From the NCBI RefSeq assembly GCF_027409185.1, contig NC_084463.1:162541869-162605868 (forward strand): a DNA stretch of 64,000 nucleotides, given 5' to 3'. The DNA comes from Cynocephalus volans (taxonomy: Eukaryota > Chordata > Mammalia > Dermoptera > Cynocephalidae). The translations under genes and the position numbers were made by a program. Each line of letters opens with the position of its first letter. Position 1 is the stretch's first letter. The notes below the pieces were generated by a model that was given only the letters and a program-made list of their open reading frames with translations, searched no databases and had not been told where the DNA came from. Shown here in pieces: positions 48,178 through 60,980 of this stretch.

Positions 48178-51100
48178 TCACTCTTCGCTGTCCAACTTGA
48201 GGCTGACGCTGCGGGCCTTGCCCCGTGCCAGGGTGGTGGGCGGCGTCCCCGGGGCCTCACGCTCCACCTGGCTGGGGCCCCTTGAGCGAAGCAGCTGGCT
48301 CTGTTTGCGGAGGAAGTCCACAGGGGCCGCCACGCCATAGCTGCTCTTGGCCAAGGCAGCCCTTGCAGGTCCTGAGGGGGCATGAGAGTGGGAGCCCGCC
48401 TCCAGCTGGCCCAGGTGGGCCACGTAGCCATCTGACAGGAACTGTGGGCAGAGGTGGGCAGGGCTGAGGGGACAGCTGGCCTAAGGCCTACGTGCTACCC
48501 TCTCCTGCCTTCCTGAGGCAGGGCGGGGGAACTGGGTAGTGCTGGCTGGATGACAGGCCAGCTGCAGCCCAGCCTGAAGCCTTCTCAATAGATAGGAACC
48601 CCAGGCTGGAGCCCCTTGGCTCTACTACCCCCACCCATCTGAACCTCAATCTCCTCATCTGTAAAGTGGGATCTTGGAGGGAAGATAGCAGCTAACATTT
48701 ACCTAGCACTTGCTTTGTACCCAGCCCTGTGCCTGTTGATGTGTAGTAAATGATGTGATCTTCGTGATAATCTGATGAGGTCAGTGCCATTATCATTTCT
48801 ATCTTACAGACAGGAAACTGAGCCTCAGAAAGGTCAAGGCCATGGTGGAGTGGAACCAGCACTGGAGGTCTCGAACACACTCCAGCCTGGCTTATCACCT
48901 CTGGTTTGCTGGGCGGCCCAGCAGTTCCAAGCTGCTCATGACTCCTGTCCTAGGAGGAGCCCCGCTTCCCTGAGGCCGGTGAGGCCTCCTCACATCTGCC
49001 CCTGCCCCCCGTTAACCCCCGGGGCGTCTTAACACATGGCTGGTCCTCATGGCCTCAGACCCAGGCTCCTGCTCCCTGGTGGGTCCTGGCACTTGGCCCT
49101 CACCTGGCACTGTGCCTGCAGCTTCCGCACAGCGCGGCCCACGATGTAGGTCTGGCTTGGGGACAGGCCCAGCGCCGCGTATACAGCCACGTCTTTGGGG
49201 GACCCATAGCCGGCCACGATGTTCAGTTCTACCTGTGGCGGGAGAGGCCACTCAGCCGCCCCGGGGGGCGGAGCATTGCGGCGGGGGGCGGGGTCTGCTG
49301 GGCTTCCCCAGTCAGATTGTTTTAGGGGCGGGGCTGGCCAGACGGAGGCGGGGACAGAAGGTCTAGTCACTGACCAGGGCGGGACCAAGCGAATCTCCTC
49401 AGGAGGGACCCAAGGATAAGGGGCCCCTCGGGCTACAAGGGCAGGACCATAGGGGACTTTACAGTCAGAAAAGGTCCGGGGATGGGGGAGCAGATGGGCT
49501 GTCGTACGGCCCGGGGCGAGAGCAAAGTGGGGACCCTCCCCAGCCGCCACACCTCCTGCACCAAGCTCTGCAGAAACATCGCCTTCTGGCGCAGCGGGTC
49601 GTGGGTGAGTCCGTCGCAGAAGGAGACGACGCCGTGAGGGAAGTTGTGCTGGGACAGCCAGGCCACCACGCGGTGCTTCTGCATATCAGGCCGGCCCGTT
49701 ACATACACGATCAGGTAGCCCGCGTCCTGCCAGTGCCTGCGAGGTGGGGACGGTGGTCAGCTCCACCGGTGGGCGATGGGGCCGGTCACCGCGCCGAGCT
49801 GCGTGGTGGCGGCTCCTACCTGACCACGTCCACGGCGCCAGCGCGCACCTTGGGGTCGCTGCCCATGATGGAGACGCTGGCAGTGAAGGAGCCGTCGATG
49901 CTGAAAACCACGGCCTCCGTGCCACGGGCCACCACCGTCAGGCAGCACTCGGCGTAGGTGTGGTCGCCCCTGCGGCCCATGGGAGGCGTGACTGGTGCGG
50001 GGCCAAGCCAGATGCAGCCCCGCCCCGCCCCGCGGAGGCCCGGGTGCCCGTGCTCACCTGACCACCATGCGCACCGGGTAGACGCCGATGCCCAGGGCGC
50101 GCTCCGGGGGCACCGGGAACGTGAGGCGGCCGGAGCTGTTGGTGACCTCGGTGCCGAAGTGGATCCACTTGCCTGACAGTGGCTGAGTCATGACGTAGAC
50201 GTCCACCTGGCGGGAAGAGGGGGCAGGAAGGCCCGTGGGGGCGGAGCCCTGGGGCACCCCCTAACCCTGCAGGACAGCAGAGGTGGGGCGGGGGGCGGGG
50301 GCGGCCGGGGACGCAACGCGCTAGACAGGAGGGGCCGGGAAGACCAGGGGCCGGGCCTCCGGGTCCTGACCTTCTCTCCGGTGAGAGTGACCACGTCCAA
50401 GGGCCCGTACATGAAGCGCGCGCTCAGCACCTGGGGGCGGCCCTCGCACACCACCGTGTCGCTCGCCCGGTGGTTGGAAGTGACGTTCTGGCGGGAGGAG
50501 AAAGCGTGAGCCCAAGGCCAGGAAAGATGGGGATGCTGCGGGAGCTGGGGGCGGGCACGGGCTTTCACGCCCGGGGCGGCGCCTGGAGGAGGCCCTGGGC
50601 CGTGCGCCTCTGCGGCCCCCCGGGGCGGGGAGCGGCTGGGTGCGGACTGCGGCTCTGGGGGACAGAGGCAGAGGAGGCGGGTGGGGGTGAGCGCAGAGCC
50701 AGCCCGACTTGAGCGGAGGTCGGGGGGCCGGGGAGGAGACCCGCGGTCCCGGACACAGGGCTGGGGCGGGGTGCGAGAAACTGCGGGCCGGGTGGAGGCG
50801 CGGCCCGGCCGCATCGCGCGGGGCGCCTACCCGGATCTTGACCTGCGTGCGTTTGCGCTGCCACTTCTCCCTGGGGAAGGCCGGGCTGTACATGGACGGC
50901 TCCTCGCACTCGGCCAGCTGGGGCCGCTCCTTCTCGATCACCTGCGCAGGACACGGGGCGTGAATGGGGCGGCGGGGACGGGAGTGGGGCTGCCCTCCCC
51001 CGACCCACTAGTCCTCGTCCGGTTCCCATTTCCCATCCCACGTCCACGGCGCACCTGGCGCAGGATGAAGGCCACCACGTCCGCCGACTCCCAGTAGCTG

Positions 51101-54100
51101 GCGTGGAAGAGGTGGGGCAGCGTGACGGTGGGAAAGGCGGTGAGCGCCTCGGGGCAGTACAGCGAGTAGTCGATCCTCTTGGTCCCCCACCAGCGCTCCA
51201 GGACTGCACGGCCACGGCAGGCAGTGAGTCAGGGTGGCCTCCTGCCCGTGCCCATCTGCCCAGCCCTTGGGTGCGCTTCCCTCCCTCCTTTCTGCCAAGC
51301 CTGCTTTTTGCCAAGTCCAGGCTGGGTGCTGGGGGAGGGGGGGTCCCCAGTAAATGCTGGGGAAGGGGCCTTTCAGCTGGGCTTTGGCAGTGGAATAGGG
51401 CCACCCATCCTGCCCCCATAAGCACCCCCCCACCCCCTGGACTGCCCAGGCCAGTGGCTGGCCGACTCACTCTTAACCACCTCACTGGTGCTGCTGGGGG
51501 CAGCTGGCTGGGCCGGTGGCTCCGTGCCTAACTCACTGCCCTTCCAGAAGGCACCGCTGGCCGAGGTGGGCGTTGAGGGCACCAGCATCTCCAGCTCCTC
51601 CAGAAAGAGGCCTGAGTGGGTCTGCAGAGTGTCGGCTGGGGAGGAGGGGCAACCTCAGCAGCAGGCTGGGCCAGGTTGCCCTTCTGTCTTCTCACCCGGG
51701 GTCCAGGACAGCTCAGCCACCATCGTCCTGCCAGCCCACCCTGGTCAGGTCTTGGCTGTGGCTGCAGTGCCCCACATCTGGGTGCAAGTGAAATGTGGGG
51801 GACATTCTCTTTTCTTAGCTCACTCCTGCAGCCAGCTGCATTCCTGCCAGAATGCCTGTCACCACCTCCCCAAATGCATGCACACCCATGCCCAACACAG
51901 GCCCGCTTGTCTCACGGGGCCACTGCGTACCGGCTGCATGCTTCCCGGATACGTGGCCCATATCACTGCCCCATTCTGCCTCCTCTCTCTAGTTTAGTCA
52001 CCACCACTGCCCCCTACTCCTGGGCACAGAAGGTCAGAAGGTCCTGGGGATCCAAACCCCCCAGGGAAGGACTCCCTGGTCCTGGGAGTGGTGACATGAG
52101 AGGTTAGCCGTGATGTGGGAACTACCACGTATCTTCTGCTACCTCCTTCCTCCCTGGCGGTGCCCTCCTCCTCCTTCCCTTTATCTTGCTTGGGGGTGTA
52201 CCCAGAAGCAGGGATGAGCCATCTCCCAGGGGGAACTTCTGATAGCGGGGTACAGCCAGTGGGGCGATGGCCTGGAACTTGGGGGCCAGCAGAGGCTCGA
52301 GGCGGGAGGCACAGGGGTCGGCCGCGTGGAAGAGGTTGTAGATCTGCTCGCAGGCTGGGCGCATCTGGGCCACTGGGTACCCAGGAGACAGAGAAAGGTG
52401 GGAAGGGGTTCAGCTGGGCATTCTGGAAGGCAGGGGGTATGGAAGCAGCACCTTGACATGCTGTGTGACCCTGAGTCAGCACTTCCCAAACTGCACTCCC
52501 TGGGAGGTCACTAGGGTCCTGCTTCACATGACACAGGTCCCTTGGCTAAGAGATCAGAGCCTTCAGTTGGCTGCTGTGGTTCAGGGTGAAGCATTTCCTG
52601 CACAAATGGACCTCTTCTCATGCAGAACATCTCGTGTGAAGTTCCTCCCAGTGCACTTTGGGAAACTTGGCCGAGGCAAGTCACTTCCTTCTGGGCCTCA
52701 GGTTCCCTTTCTCTAGCCAGGCCACTTAACTTGTACCGTGGGGAATAGCAATAATAATGCAGAGTCTTAGGTGAGATGAAAGGCCAGAGGAGAGAAGAGA
52801 CGCAGACAAAAGACCGGCAGTGCCCCCCGCCCCCGAGGGCTCACCCTCCAAGGCAGGCATCACGGTTTTGCGCAGAGCCAGCACCAAGCCCAGTGGGGAG
52901 CCGAAGAGGAAGAAGCCGGAGACCTTGAAGTCGAGGCGGGCAGCACTGGTGGGGCCATCGGGAGCCTCGGAACTGGCAGCGGGAGGGCAGGAGGCTGTGC
53001 TTGCCCGCCGGGGCTCCCCGGAGGAAGCAGTTGCAGCGGCTGCCTGCAGGCTGGGGGGGAGGGGAGTGCTCAGCGCTGGTGCCTCCGATGTCCAGCACCT
53101 GCCCAGGGCAGGGGTGGTGGTGCAGGGATGTCACCTGTTCTGAGAGCCCTCAGGCTCAGGACCGGCCAAGTCGCTGGAGGTGCGCTGGGCAGGCAGGGCT
53201 GTGGGTTCTGGGCTGGCCCGACCCAGCCCCTCCACCCCATCTGCCAGTGGGTCCCGCACCGGGCCTACCTCCGGGGAGAGCAGCTCATTGTTCTAGATGG
53301 AGCAGAGAACAGAAACATCCTTAGGCCTGGAGACCATTCAATTTCTACTTATCTGGAAGTGAAGAGAGGCTTGGGGGATGAGCAGGGCAGAGTCCCAGAG
53401 GAGACAAGAACTAAGGAGGCAGCAGAGGTCACATTTCAGGGGGCAGAGGCACAGAGGTGGAGAGAGAAAATCCCCCTCCTGAGGAGGCTGGGTTTGGTCA
53501 CACTGACCATGCTCCCACGGCGGCTGCTGCCCCGACTCCCGGTGCCCATGCTGGTGCTGTGGCAGAGTGCGTCAAAACCCAGGATGCCACCAACGCCATC
53601 TCCAATCAGCACCACCTGGGAGAGAGGGTGGGCATCACGGAAAGAGGCCTTGGCACTACACTGGCGAGGCCACAGCTGGGGCTGCAGTGGAGGGCAGCTG
53701 AAGCATCGCTTCCCAGAAATGTCCCTGACCCCTGACCTGCCCGCAGAAGCCGGTGCCCTCAGAGGAGCGCAGAAAGGCCGCGTACGTCTGGTTGGTGCGG
53801 GCGATGACAGTGGCCACCGCACCCTGGTAGCGGGAGGATGAGGTGGCCAATAGTGGCAGGGCAGCCAGTGGAATGTGGTCCTGGGAGCGGGACAGGCTGT
53901 CACCGTCGTGGCTGTAGGGGCTCAGGCTGCAGGAGGAAGGGGTATGGTGGGTGGGTGAGGGGCCTCCAGCCTCAGTACTGCCACCCATGTCCCCTTGGCT
54001 GGCAGGCAAGCCCTGGCACCATGGGTCCTTTGTGGGGAGTGTCAGCACCCAAGAGGCACTGGAGGTGGAGCCATTGACCAGAAACAGGTCCAGCCATGTC

Positions 54101-57100
54101 AGTGATTGACCCAGGTGTCTGGCTTCCTGACCCTGACCCCTCCCCACATGGCATCTCCCTGATCTGAGAAGTCAGCGCCTTGGGGACCCTGTGTGTCCCC
54201 CGCCTCTCCACCCCTGGTCAGTACTTGGAGACAAGGGCATAGGCGGCAGCGCAGATGGGTGGGCAGGGCACCAGTCGCAGTGCCACATGGCCCAGGGCCT
54301 CAGGGAAATGGATGCGGGTGATGGCCTCGAAGGCTGAGCTCAGCGTCTGCACGTCCGCCTGCTTGGAGTTGGCGTCTCCAGGACCCAAGTCCAGGATGTT
54401 GCCGCTGTGCAGGATGAGGAAGAGGGCGTGGACTGCGCATGCCTCGGCCCCCAGCTCCACGGCTCCATCCGGGCCCTGTGGGGTGCAATGGGGTGCTGGG
54501 GTGTCAGAGCAGTGGCTGCAAGGGCAAGTGGGCAGAACGTCTACGTGGGGTGGCCTGACCCTACTTGCCTCCGAGTCCCTGGGTGCTCGGGCCCCGTCCT
54601 CCATGCCTTTAGCTGCCTCAGTTCCACAGTCTGTAAGGCAGGGGAAAGCCAGTGAGGGGACCGAGGTGACCAGTGGGATCCCCTTATCTGGCACAGCCCC
54701 AGCCGCCCCATCTCCCCCCCACCTTCTCCCCGCTCCAGCTCTTACAGGTCATCCCGCATTTCCAGGCCTTTGCCCGAGCTGCTCCTGCATGGTCAGGACT
54801 GCCTCTCACACAATGCCTATGGCAAACTTCCAGTCCTGCCCTGTCCTATGTGGTGGCCACCAGCTGCATGTGGCTATTTACATTTAAATGAATTATAATA
54901 CAATAAAAAATGCAGTTCCTCACCACACCAGCCACATTTCAAGCGCTTGAGAGCCTCGTGTGGCTAGTGGCTACTGTATCGGGCAGCACAGATCGGGAAC
55001 ATTTCCATCATTACAGAAAGCTGGACAGTGCTGGTCCAATCCTTCAAAACCCAGTGTAGACAACACCTCCCACAGGAAGCTTCCTGGACTCCAAATTAAT
55101 TCCTCCCTTCTTTGTGCTACGTCTGAACCTCGACTACACTCTAATCATCCACCCGTCCATTATCCACTCGTTATTCATCTGTGTACTTAATGAGCACCCT
55201 CTCCAGACTGACATCATCTTAATGGACCACATTAAACTTATGACTGAGTTGTTCTGAGTCCCAGCTGCATATGGGGTCTTTACCTGGCACCCCCTCTGCC
55301 TCTGTTGGGGAGGCAAAGGCGTCAATGAAGTCATTGGAGTTCCACTTGGTCATCTCTTTGGGGAAGACTTCATCACTGTCCGAGAAGCCTTCTGAGGGGA
55401 CAGGGGGCTGTATTTAGGGGTGGGAGGAGCTGCTCAGGCCCCCTCCCCACAAACAGGGCCTTGGTGCTGACCGTGGGCATCAAAGAACTCCTCTTCGGAG
55501 CTGTTCTCAGAGTCCCGGGCAATGTTCTGCATGCGCCACTCGGACAGGCTCTGGGGAGACACACCCCCTGCAGGGCAGGCTCAGCCTTAGCCTGGAAGCC
55601 CAGCCTGGGGAGGGACGCTCCCTCCCATCCCTGTGCCCTGCCTCACCTCCGTGTTGGGATGAGTAGGAGGAACGAGAGGATGAGGACCATTGCTTCCCAA
55701 AGCTGGTGTCCGGGGAGGCATCGGGGTCAGGGGGCGCCTCGGGACCATCGGGGGTGCCAGTGTTGCTGGCCCCAGATCGGGCCTCAGTGCTTGGTTTCCT
55801 GGGGGGCTGGGCCTCGGGCCCTTCACTGCTCGAGTTGCACTTGGCCATGCGCTGGGCCAGCATGCGGGCGGTCTCCTCCTCCAGTGCCCGGATGTCAGCC
55901 ATGCTCAGCTCTGTCCACTCGTCCTGCCAGCACCAGGCCTGGCGATGGGCCCGCAGCATCACTCGACGCAGACCTGCAGATGCCCGGGCATCATAACCAT
56001 GCCCCCCTTCTCCCTGCCACCGCAGCCGGCCCTCAAGGTTGGGTAATGGCTCCCCTGGGCACACCACCCACCCAGAGCCACAAAGTAGGGCAGGGCCAGC
56101 GCTACCCAGGGGATGGGAGTGGAAACAGGGCATTTGTTTTCTTGCCCCTCTTCTCTCCCTACCGACTGTCTCTCCTAACTGTTTGGACACCCTGACTCGG
56201 AGCACAGACCCCACCCCATCACTGCAGAAGCTGGAACCACTGCTAGTTCTTGCTTGCTTTCAGCTGGCTTCCTGCTGACTTCTGAGAAGTTAACAATTAA
56301 TTAAGGCATTAACAGTTAATGAAATTGTTGATGGTTAATGAAGGTGTTAATGGAAGTGTTGGCACTCAATGGAGGTTGAAGAGAAACATGATACCCATTT
56401 TGGGATATTTTCATCTTAATCAGAGGAATAAAGCTAGAAACTCTTAAATTTCTAGGAAATAAAGTAATAATGGTTGAATTATAAACTTCTGGAAGGAAAT
56501 ATATCAGAATCTTAATAGTTGTTATGTGTGGGTGATTTTAATTTTCTTATTTGTGCTTTTTGGTATTTTTCCAAATGCAAGACAAGGAATGTGTATTACT
56601 CTCTAACCTAAATTTTCTCATCTGTAAAATGGGAATAATAATAGTCCTTACCTCATGGGGTGTTGTGGGAGTTAAAGATCTTGCACAAAAAGTGATTAGC
56701 AAAGGATCTGGTATGTTGTGATCACTCAGTCAATATTAGCTCTTACTATCTGGCCCAACCTCTTCATTTATAGAAGGGAAAATTAAGGTGCAGAGAGGGC
56801 CAGGGGCTTGCTGGCAGTGCCATGGGGGGGGGGGGTCAGAGGTGGAGCAGAACCCAAGCTGCTAAACTCCCCCACCTGGGGATCGTGCTTCTACGTAGAG
56901 GTGGCCCACCCTTAGACCTGTGAGGTGAGGCAGGGCTGAGCTGCAGGAGCCATTGGGTTAGGTTTAGGGGAGGTGTGGAACAGGGGCTCCTGCACACCAC
57001 AGCCAGAGGCTGGGACCCTGGGAGCTGGGGGCAGGAGGGTACCCCAGAGAGAATATCAGAGTCATGGCCTCTAAGCCTGCACTCCTTAGCATGTTGCCTG

Positions 57101-59741
57101 TTAAAGCTGGCCACCCTCCTGAGATGCTCTAAGTGTGGCTCGACTCTGGAGGATGGAGAATCTTAGAATCTTGAAGGGGCTTCTCAATGTCAGAGCCAGC
57201 ATGGACCTCAGAGATCACGTTGTCAGCTTCTTGCCCTCTTGGCTCATACCTGCACCTCAAGGTGAGGTTCCCCCAATCCCTGCTAGGCTGTGCTGTGCCC
57301 CCCACCTCCCTCCCCGCCTCAGTGCTCCCCACCTCAACTGGTAACAATGGCTTTATGCTTCTGTGTCCCCAGTAGACGGGGAGCAGCCCTGGCTCCCGTG
57401 TAAGGCCCGGTGCACACTGAGAGGAACCTCCCACGGCTGGGTGCTCACCGACGTCGTGGATGAACTGCTCGATCTTGGCCTGCATGCCCCAGTAGCGGAA
57501 CTCCACCTTGCACAGCTTATAGGCGCACATGAGGGGCCCCGTCTGGGCTGCTGTCCGCGCCCAGTCATCTGCCAGCGGCCCTCGGCCTGTCTTGACCGAG
57601 CGGTACAGCCGGGGGTCCTCTTCTGCTTTGTACTCGCCTGGGGCCACTGCATCCCGCACGATGTCAATGGTGTCTGAGAGGGTTCCAGCAAGCACTGAGC
57701 AACACCAGCCCGTCAAGCCTGTCCCCCATCCCCCCTGCCACCCCTAAGGATTGGGAGAACAGCCCTACACAGACAGGAAGCTGAGGCCGGGAGAGAACTG
57801 GGACCTGTCAGAGGCCACCCGTTGAGGCAGTGGGGAGCCCGGGGGAGGCCTCACCCAGGATGCGCTGTCTCCTCTCTGCCCCACTCAAATTGAAGACGTT
57901 CGGCTGCTGCCCTCCATCAGGTAGGTAATAAGTCTCTATTTCAATAGAGAATTTCTCTACAAAGGGGCAGGTGTACCTAGGCAGAGGCCAGGAGTGAGGG
58001 TCACGACAGTGCCCACGAGGGCTGTTCCCCTCACAGCCCCAGGCCCGAGCCCACCGCACCCACTCACCGGGTGCGGGTGTAGGGGTAAGCGTTCCAGGAT
58101 TCCTCCTCTACCTGCAGTGCGGCCTTGGGCAGCAGTGCCCGGAACCAGCCTGGGATGTGGGAGCCCACGTGGTACACCTTGTGTGTGTACTGCCCGCTGC
58201 CTCCGGGCCCATCTGTGTAGGGCCGGTTGGCCAGGATCTCCACGCCGCTGCCCTCGCCACTGGACTCCTCCCGGCTCTTTTTCTGCAGCCCAGGGCAGAA
58301 CAGAACTGAGAGCTCAGCCCCACTCTGCTACTGAGACCCCCAGCTTGGCCTGGTTCCCCGCACAGCTCTGGAGTCCTAGTCCCAGCCTTTTCATTTCCCT
58401 GAAACCTGACCCTGGCCCCCATCAGCTCCTTGGGATCAGGATCACAGGGGCCGCCCAGTTCCCCATGTACTGGGTTCTGCACTCAGTACAGTCATTCGAG
58501 CATTTACTGCTGGCTCCATTGCAGGCATTGTTTAGGATTATATTAATCGGGATCTATTGATAGCAGAACAAAGACCCCTGCCCTTGTGGAATTTATATTC
58601 TAGTGAAGGGAGACACATAACAGGAAAAAGCAAATTGTGTGGTATGTTAGAAAGCAATAGTGCTACAGGAAGAAGGCACAGAGAGGTCAAGAGTTGGGAA
58701 CAGCAATTTTGCTATGATGGTTGGGGAGGGCCTCGTTGAATCAGTGACATGACCGTGGCTTGAACGTGACTTGAAGAAGGGGAGGGAAGATGTGGGTTGG
58801 GGGGAGTATTCAAAGCAAAGGGGAGGCCAGTGCCAGCCCCTGAGGCAGCAGCATGCTGGATGTGCTCAAGGAACAGCAAGGAGTCCACGGTGGCTGGCAC
58901 AGAAGAATGGAAAGGGGCCTTCACCTTTTGGAGTACCTGACCCTGGTACCTTCCCTTTCTGGCACCCCAAATCCCAGGTCCTGTCACACCCCTCATAGCT
59001 TGAAAACACCAGATCCTGGTCTTTTATAGCTCTGGAGCCTGAACTTGGCCAACTCACCCCTCTGAGGCCAGATCCTCTCCCGCTTGCCTCCTCAGATCTG
59101 ATCCTACAGTTCTGGGGAACGATCTGGAGCAGACCTCCCTGAGGCCCTGCCCCAACCCTCTCACCTCCCCGGGAGGCTGCCCTGGCTGGCTCTTCTCACA
59201 GCCCAAGCCTAGACCACCTCCCGCATCTTCGGGTCCCTGCCTGTCCCATCCCTGTCACAGTTTTGGGACCGGATCGTCATCCCATCTCTCTGATCTCGGG
59301 CTGCGGGGACCCTGCACCCTCTCCACACCCCCTCCAGCCTTCTCTACCACCCAGCCCCCCTCCCCACTCCTGCCTCCTCCTGGGCTCCTTTCCCTGCCCC
59401 CCATGGGATTACAGATTCTCAGGAGAATTAAAGGAGCTCATACGTGGGCTGAGCATCCAGCTCAGGCTGGGCACTCGGGGTGGGGGGCACCACTCAGCCC
59501 TTCTGCCCCTTTCCCCACAGCCCTCACCCCCTCCCCACCCTTGCATCCCAAGAGGGGCCTCTCTCTGGGCTCCGGAGCAGGACCGGCGGGGTCCACCCTC
59601 GTCCCCGGTGCGGCCTGCGCGCTCCCGGACACCCCCAGACGTCCCCCTCCCCGCGGCCCTCACCTGGATCATGTAGAGCTGGGCCACCTGGTACTCGTCC
59701 AGGCTCATGGGCAGCAGGATGTGGTACTCCTTGACGAGCAT
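48178..59741 (-). CDS. PITPNM1: Membrane-associated phosphatidylinositol transfer protein 1 (Nir2)
   Basis: Transfers PI and phosphatidic acid at ER-plasma membrane contacts. Twenty-three coding exons give 1244 aa, as in human: 59741-59664, 58282-58068, 57976-57855, 57673-57449, 55973-55647, 55567-55472, 55391-55284, 54630-54569, 54475-54225, 53926-53737, 53615-53508, 53292-53135, 53050-52845, 52372-52202, 51635-51471, 51203-51055, 50941-50831, 50487-50371, 50206-50058, 49969-49820, 49736-49553, 49232-49104, 48441-48178. Domains: PITP at about 1-250 ([20 protein letters not shown]); acidic stretch and FFAT motif EEEFFDAHE at about 347-355, which binds VAP proteins; DDHD at about 690-880; LNS2 at about 1020-1150 ([20 protein letters not shown]); Ser/Arg-rich end. 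The intron after exon 8 needs a GC donor (GAG|GCAAGT). At least one non-coding 5' exon is implied, because an acceptor lies at 59777/59778. Confidence 0.97.
48630..48880. repeat. Two adjoining MIR fragments in opposite orientation (PITPNM1 last intron)
   Basis: AACCTCAATCTCCTCATCTG TAAAGTGGG (plus, 48640-48675) is followed by CAGCTAACATTTACCTAGCA and CTTACAGACAGGAAACTGAG (minus, 48685-48850). Both are diverged. Confidence 0.6.
54835..55035. mobile_element. Non-autonomous DNA transposon relic (hAT-like MER family)
   Basis: In the PITPNM1 intron between exons 7 and 8: CTGCATGTGGCTATTTACAT, AGCCACATTTCAAGCGCTTG, GTGTGGCTAGTGGCTACTGT and AACATTTCCATCATTACAGA. This is a familiar order for a short eutherian DNA transposon; I cannot name the subfamily with certainty. 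No coding capacity. Confidence 0.5.
55974..57448 (-). other. PITPNM1 intron 4, AT-rich core with old repeats
   Basis: From 56280 to 56600 the base composition is AT-rich, beginning with imperfect repeats of GTTAATGAA/GTTAATGGA (56283-56365) and ending with GTATTTTTCCAAATGCAAGA, which resembles the 3' end of an old LINE. A MIR, plus, covers about 56605-56745 (TTCTCATCTGTAAAATGGGA). A poly(G) run of 10 is at 56825-56834. No exon seen. Confidence 0.45.
58283..59663 (-). other. PITPNM1 intron 1 with L2-like repeat
   Basis: At about 58475-58770, L2-like text in minus orientation is visible (CCCTTGTGGAATTTATATTC, AGTGAAGGGAGACACATAAC, GGGAGGGCCTCGTTGAATCA). The rest is single-copy and pyrimidine-rich, becoming CpG-rich toward the promoter. 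No exon seen. Confidence 0.5.
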
Positions 59742-60980
59742 CCTGACGGCGCTCGGGCCGCGCGGCCTCCACTCCGCCTGGCGCAGGGCACGGCGCGGCC
59801 GTCAGTGCGGGGCGGCGGCGCGCGGCCCCGAGCCCTGCACGCCGGCCGCGAGGCTGCGGCCGCGGGACCCCATGCCCGGGCCCGCCACGGGGGCGCCGGC
59901 GAGCCCCGCGCCGCTGCTCGCGCCGCCGGGCCCGGAGCCGCAGCGAGGCGGGGCGCTGACCTCCTTTCCGCGCGGCCCCCGCCCCCCGCCCGCCCGTCGC
60001 CATGGCAACCGCGCGCTGACGCGGGCCCCCCGGAGCGGTGCGGCGCGCGCGGGCCGGCTGCGCCTCTCCCGCCGCGACCCGGGCCCCCCTTCCACGACCG
60101 GCCCCTCGGGGGCCCGCCCCCTGCATCCTTCCCCACTCGGCGGGAGCCCGTGTCCCTCACTCCCAACGTCCACCTGGAACCTTGTCCCTCGGGTTGTCAC
60201 TCCGCGGGGCGGCCCCGTGCGCCCCAGCATCTCTGCCGGTGCTCCCCAACCCTGGCACCCGAGCCCAGCACCGATACCCCTCCGCCCCCCAGACCCGCCC
60301 TCCCCACCCTGGCGGGCAGCCGGGTCCTCGACTTGCCCTCCCCGACATCCTTCCTGGAGCCCCGGTCCCCGATGACGCTCCCCTAGTCTATGCGGCCACC
60401 CCATCATCCTTGCCCGGGTTTAACCTCTCCTCGGGCTAAGGCAAGAGTGGCTCCGCTTGGTGTCCCACGGCCGCCGCCCTGGGGGAACCGCTCCGCCACC
60501 CTGTGCCCCGGCCCGGCACCGCGGTTCCGGGGCAGGCACCCCCTTCCCCTTCTCCAGCTCGCACCCAGTGAGTAGGCGAGAGGCCCCGTCGTCGCCACTT
60601 CCCTCTGCCCCGGCGTCCCCGTCCCTCTCCGTGCTCTTGGCCCGCCCGCCGACGTCCCGGCTCACCTCTGCTCACCCGGCCCGGGCGGGGGAGGCCGGCA
60701 CGTGGGTCGAAGCACCGGGCGTCCCTAGCCCCGGCCTCGGGTGCCAGCAGCAGCTGGACCCTCCGGAGGCGCAGCGCGGGCCCATGGCCCCAACCTTCCT
60801 CCGGGTCCACCCGCCGGCTCCCCTGCCGTCCCTCCCCGCCGCCGGCCGCGTCACTGCGGCCGCCCCGCCCCCTTCCTGGGCCCGGTTGGCCCTCCCCACC
60901 CGCCGGGGTCCAGGCAGCTCCGCCCGCGGCGGCAGAGGGCAGGCCCCTGCCTTCCTTCCCCAGGGCACCGGGGGAAGACG
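59560..60980 (-). promoter_or_regulatory. PITPNM1: PITPNM1 CpG island and probable non-coding first exon
   Basis: About 1.4 kb of CpG-dense sequence. The ATG exon extends upstream to 59777, where an acceptor (TGCGCCAG) lies, so an upstream leader exon is expected. A strong donor on the minus strand, CCGG|GTGAGCAG at 60676/60675, is the best candidate for its end. The start site would then be near 60720-60800. This assignment is inference. Confidence 0.55.

Noticed and set aside
50280-50960. Second promoter inside PITPNM1 (CpG-rich exons 17-19 region)
   Set aside because: The CpG density is explained by GC-rich coding exons and short introns; no start-site motif set was found.
50188-51485. 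Several 200-300 codon minus-strand frames across PITPNM1 exons 16-19
   Set aside because: They run through splice sites and introns. The conserved PITPNM1 frame is obtained only with splicing.
59403-60386. 327-codon plus-strand open frame in the PITPNM1 promoter
   Set aside because: CpG-island DNA rarely has stops; the product is Pro/Arg/Ala-rich low complexity and it lies opposite the PITPNM1 first exons.
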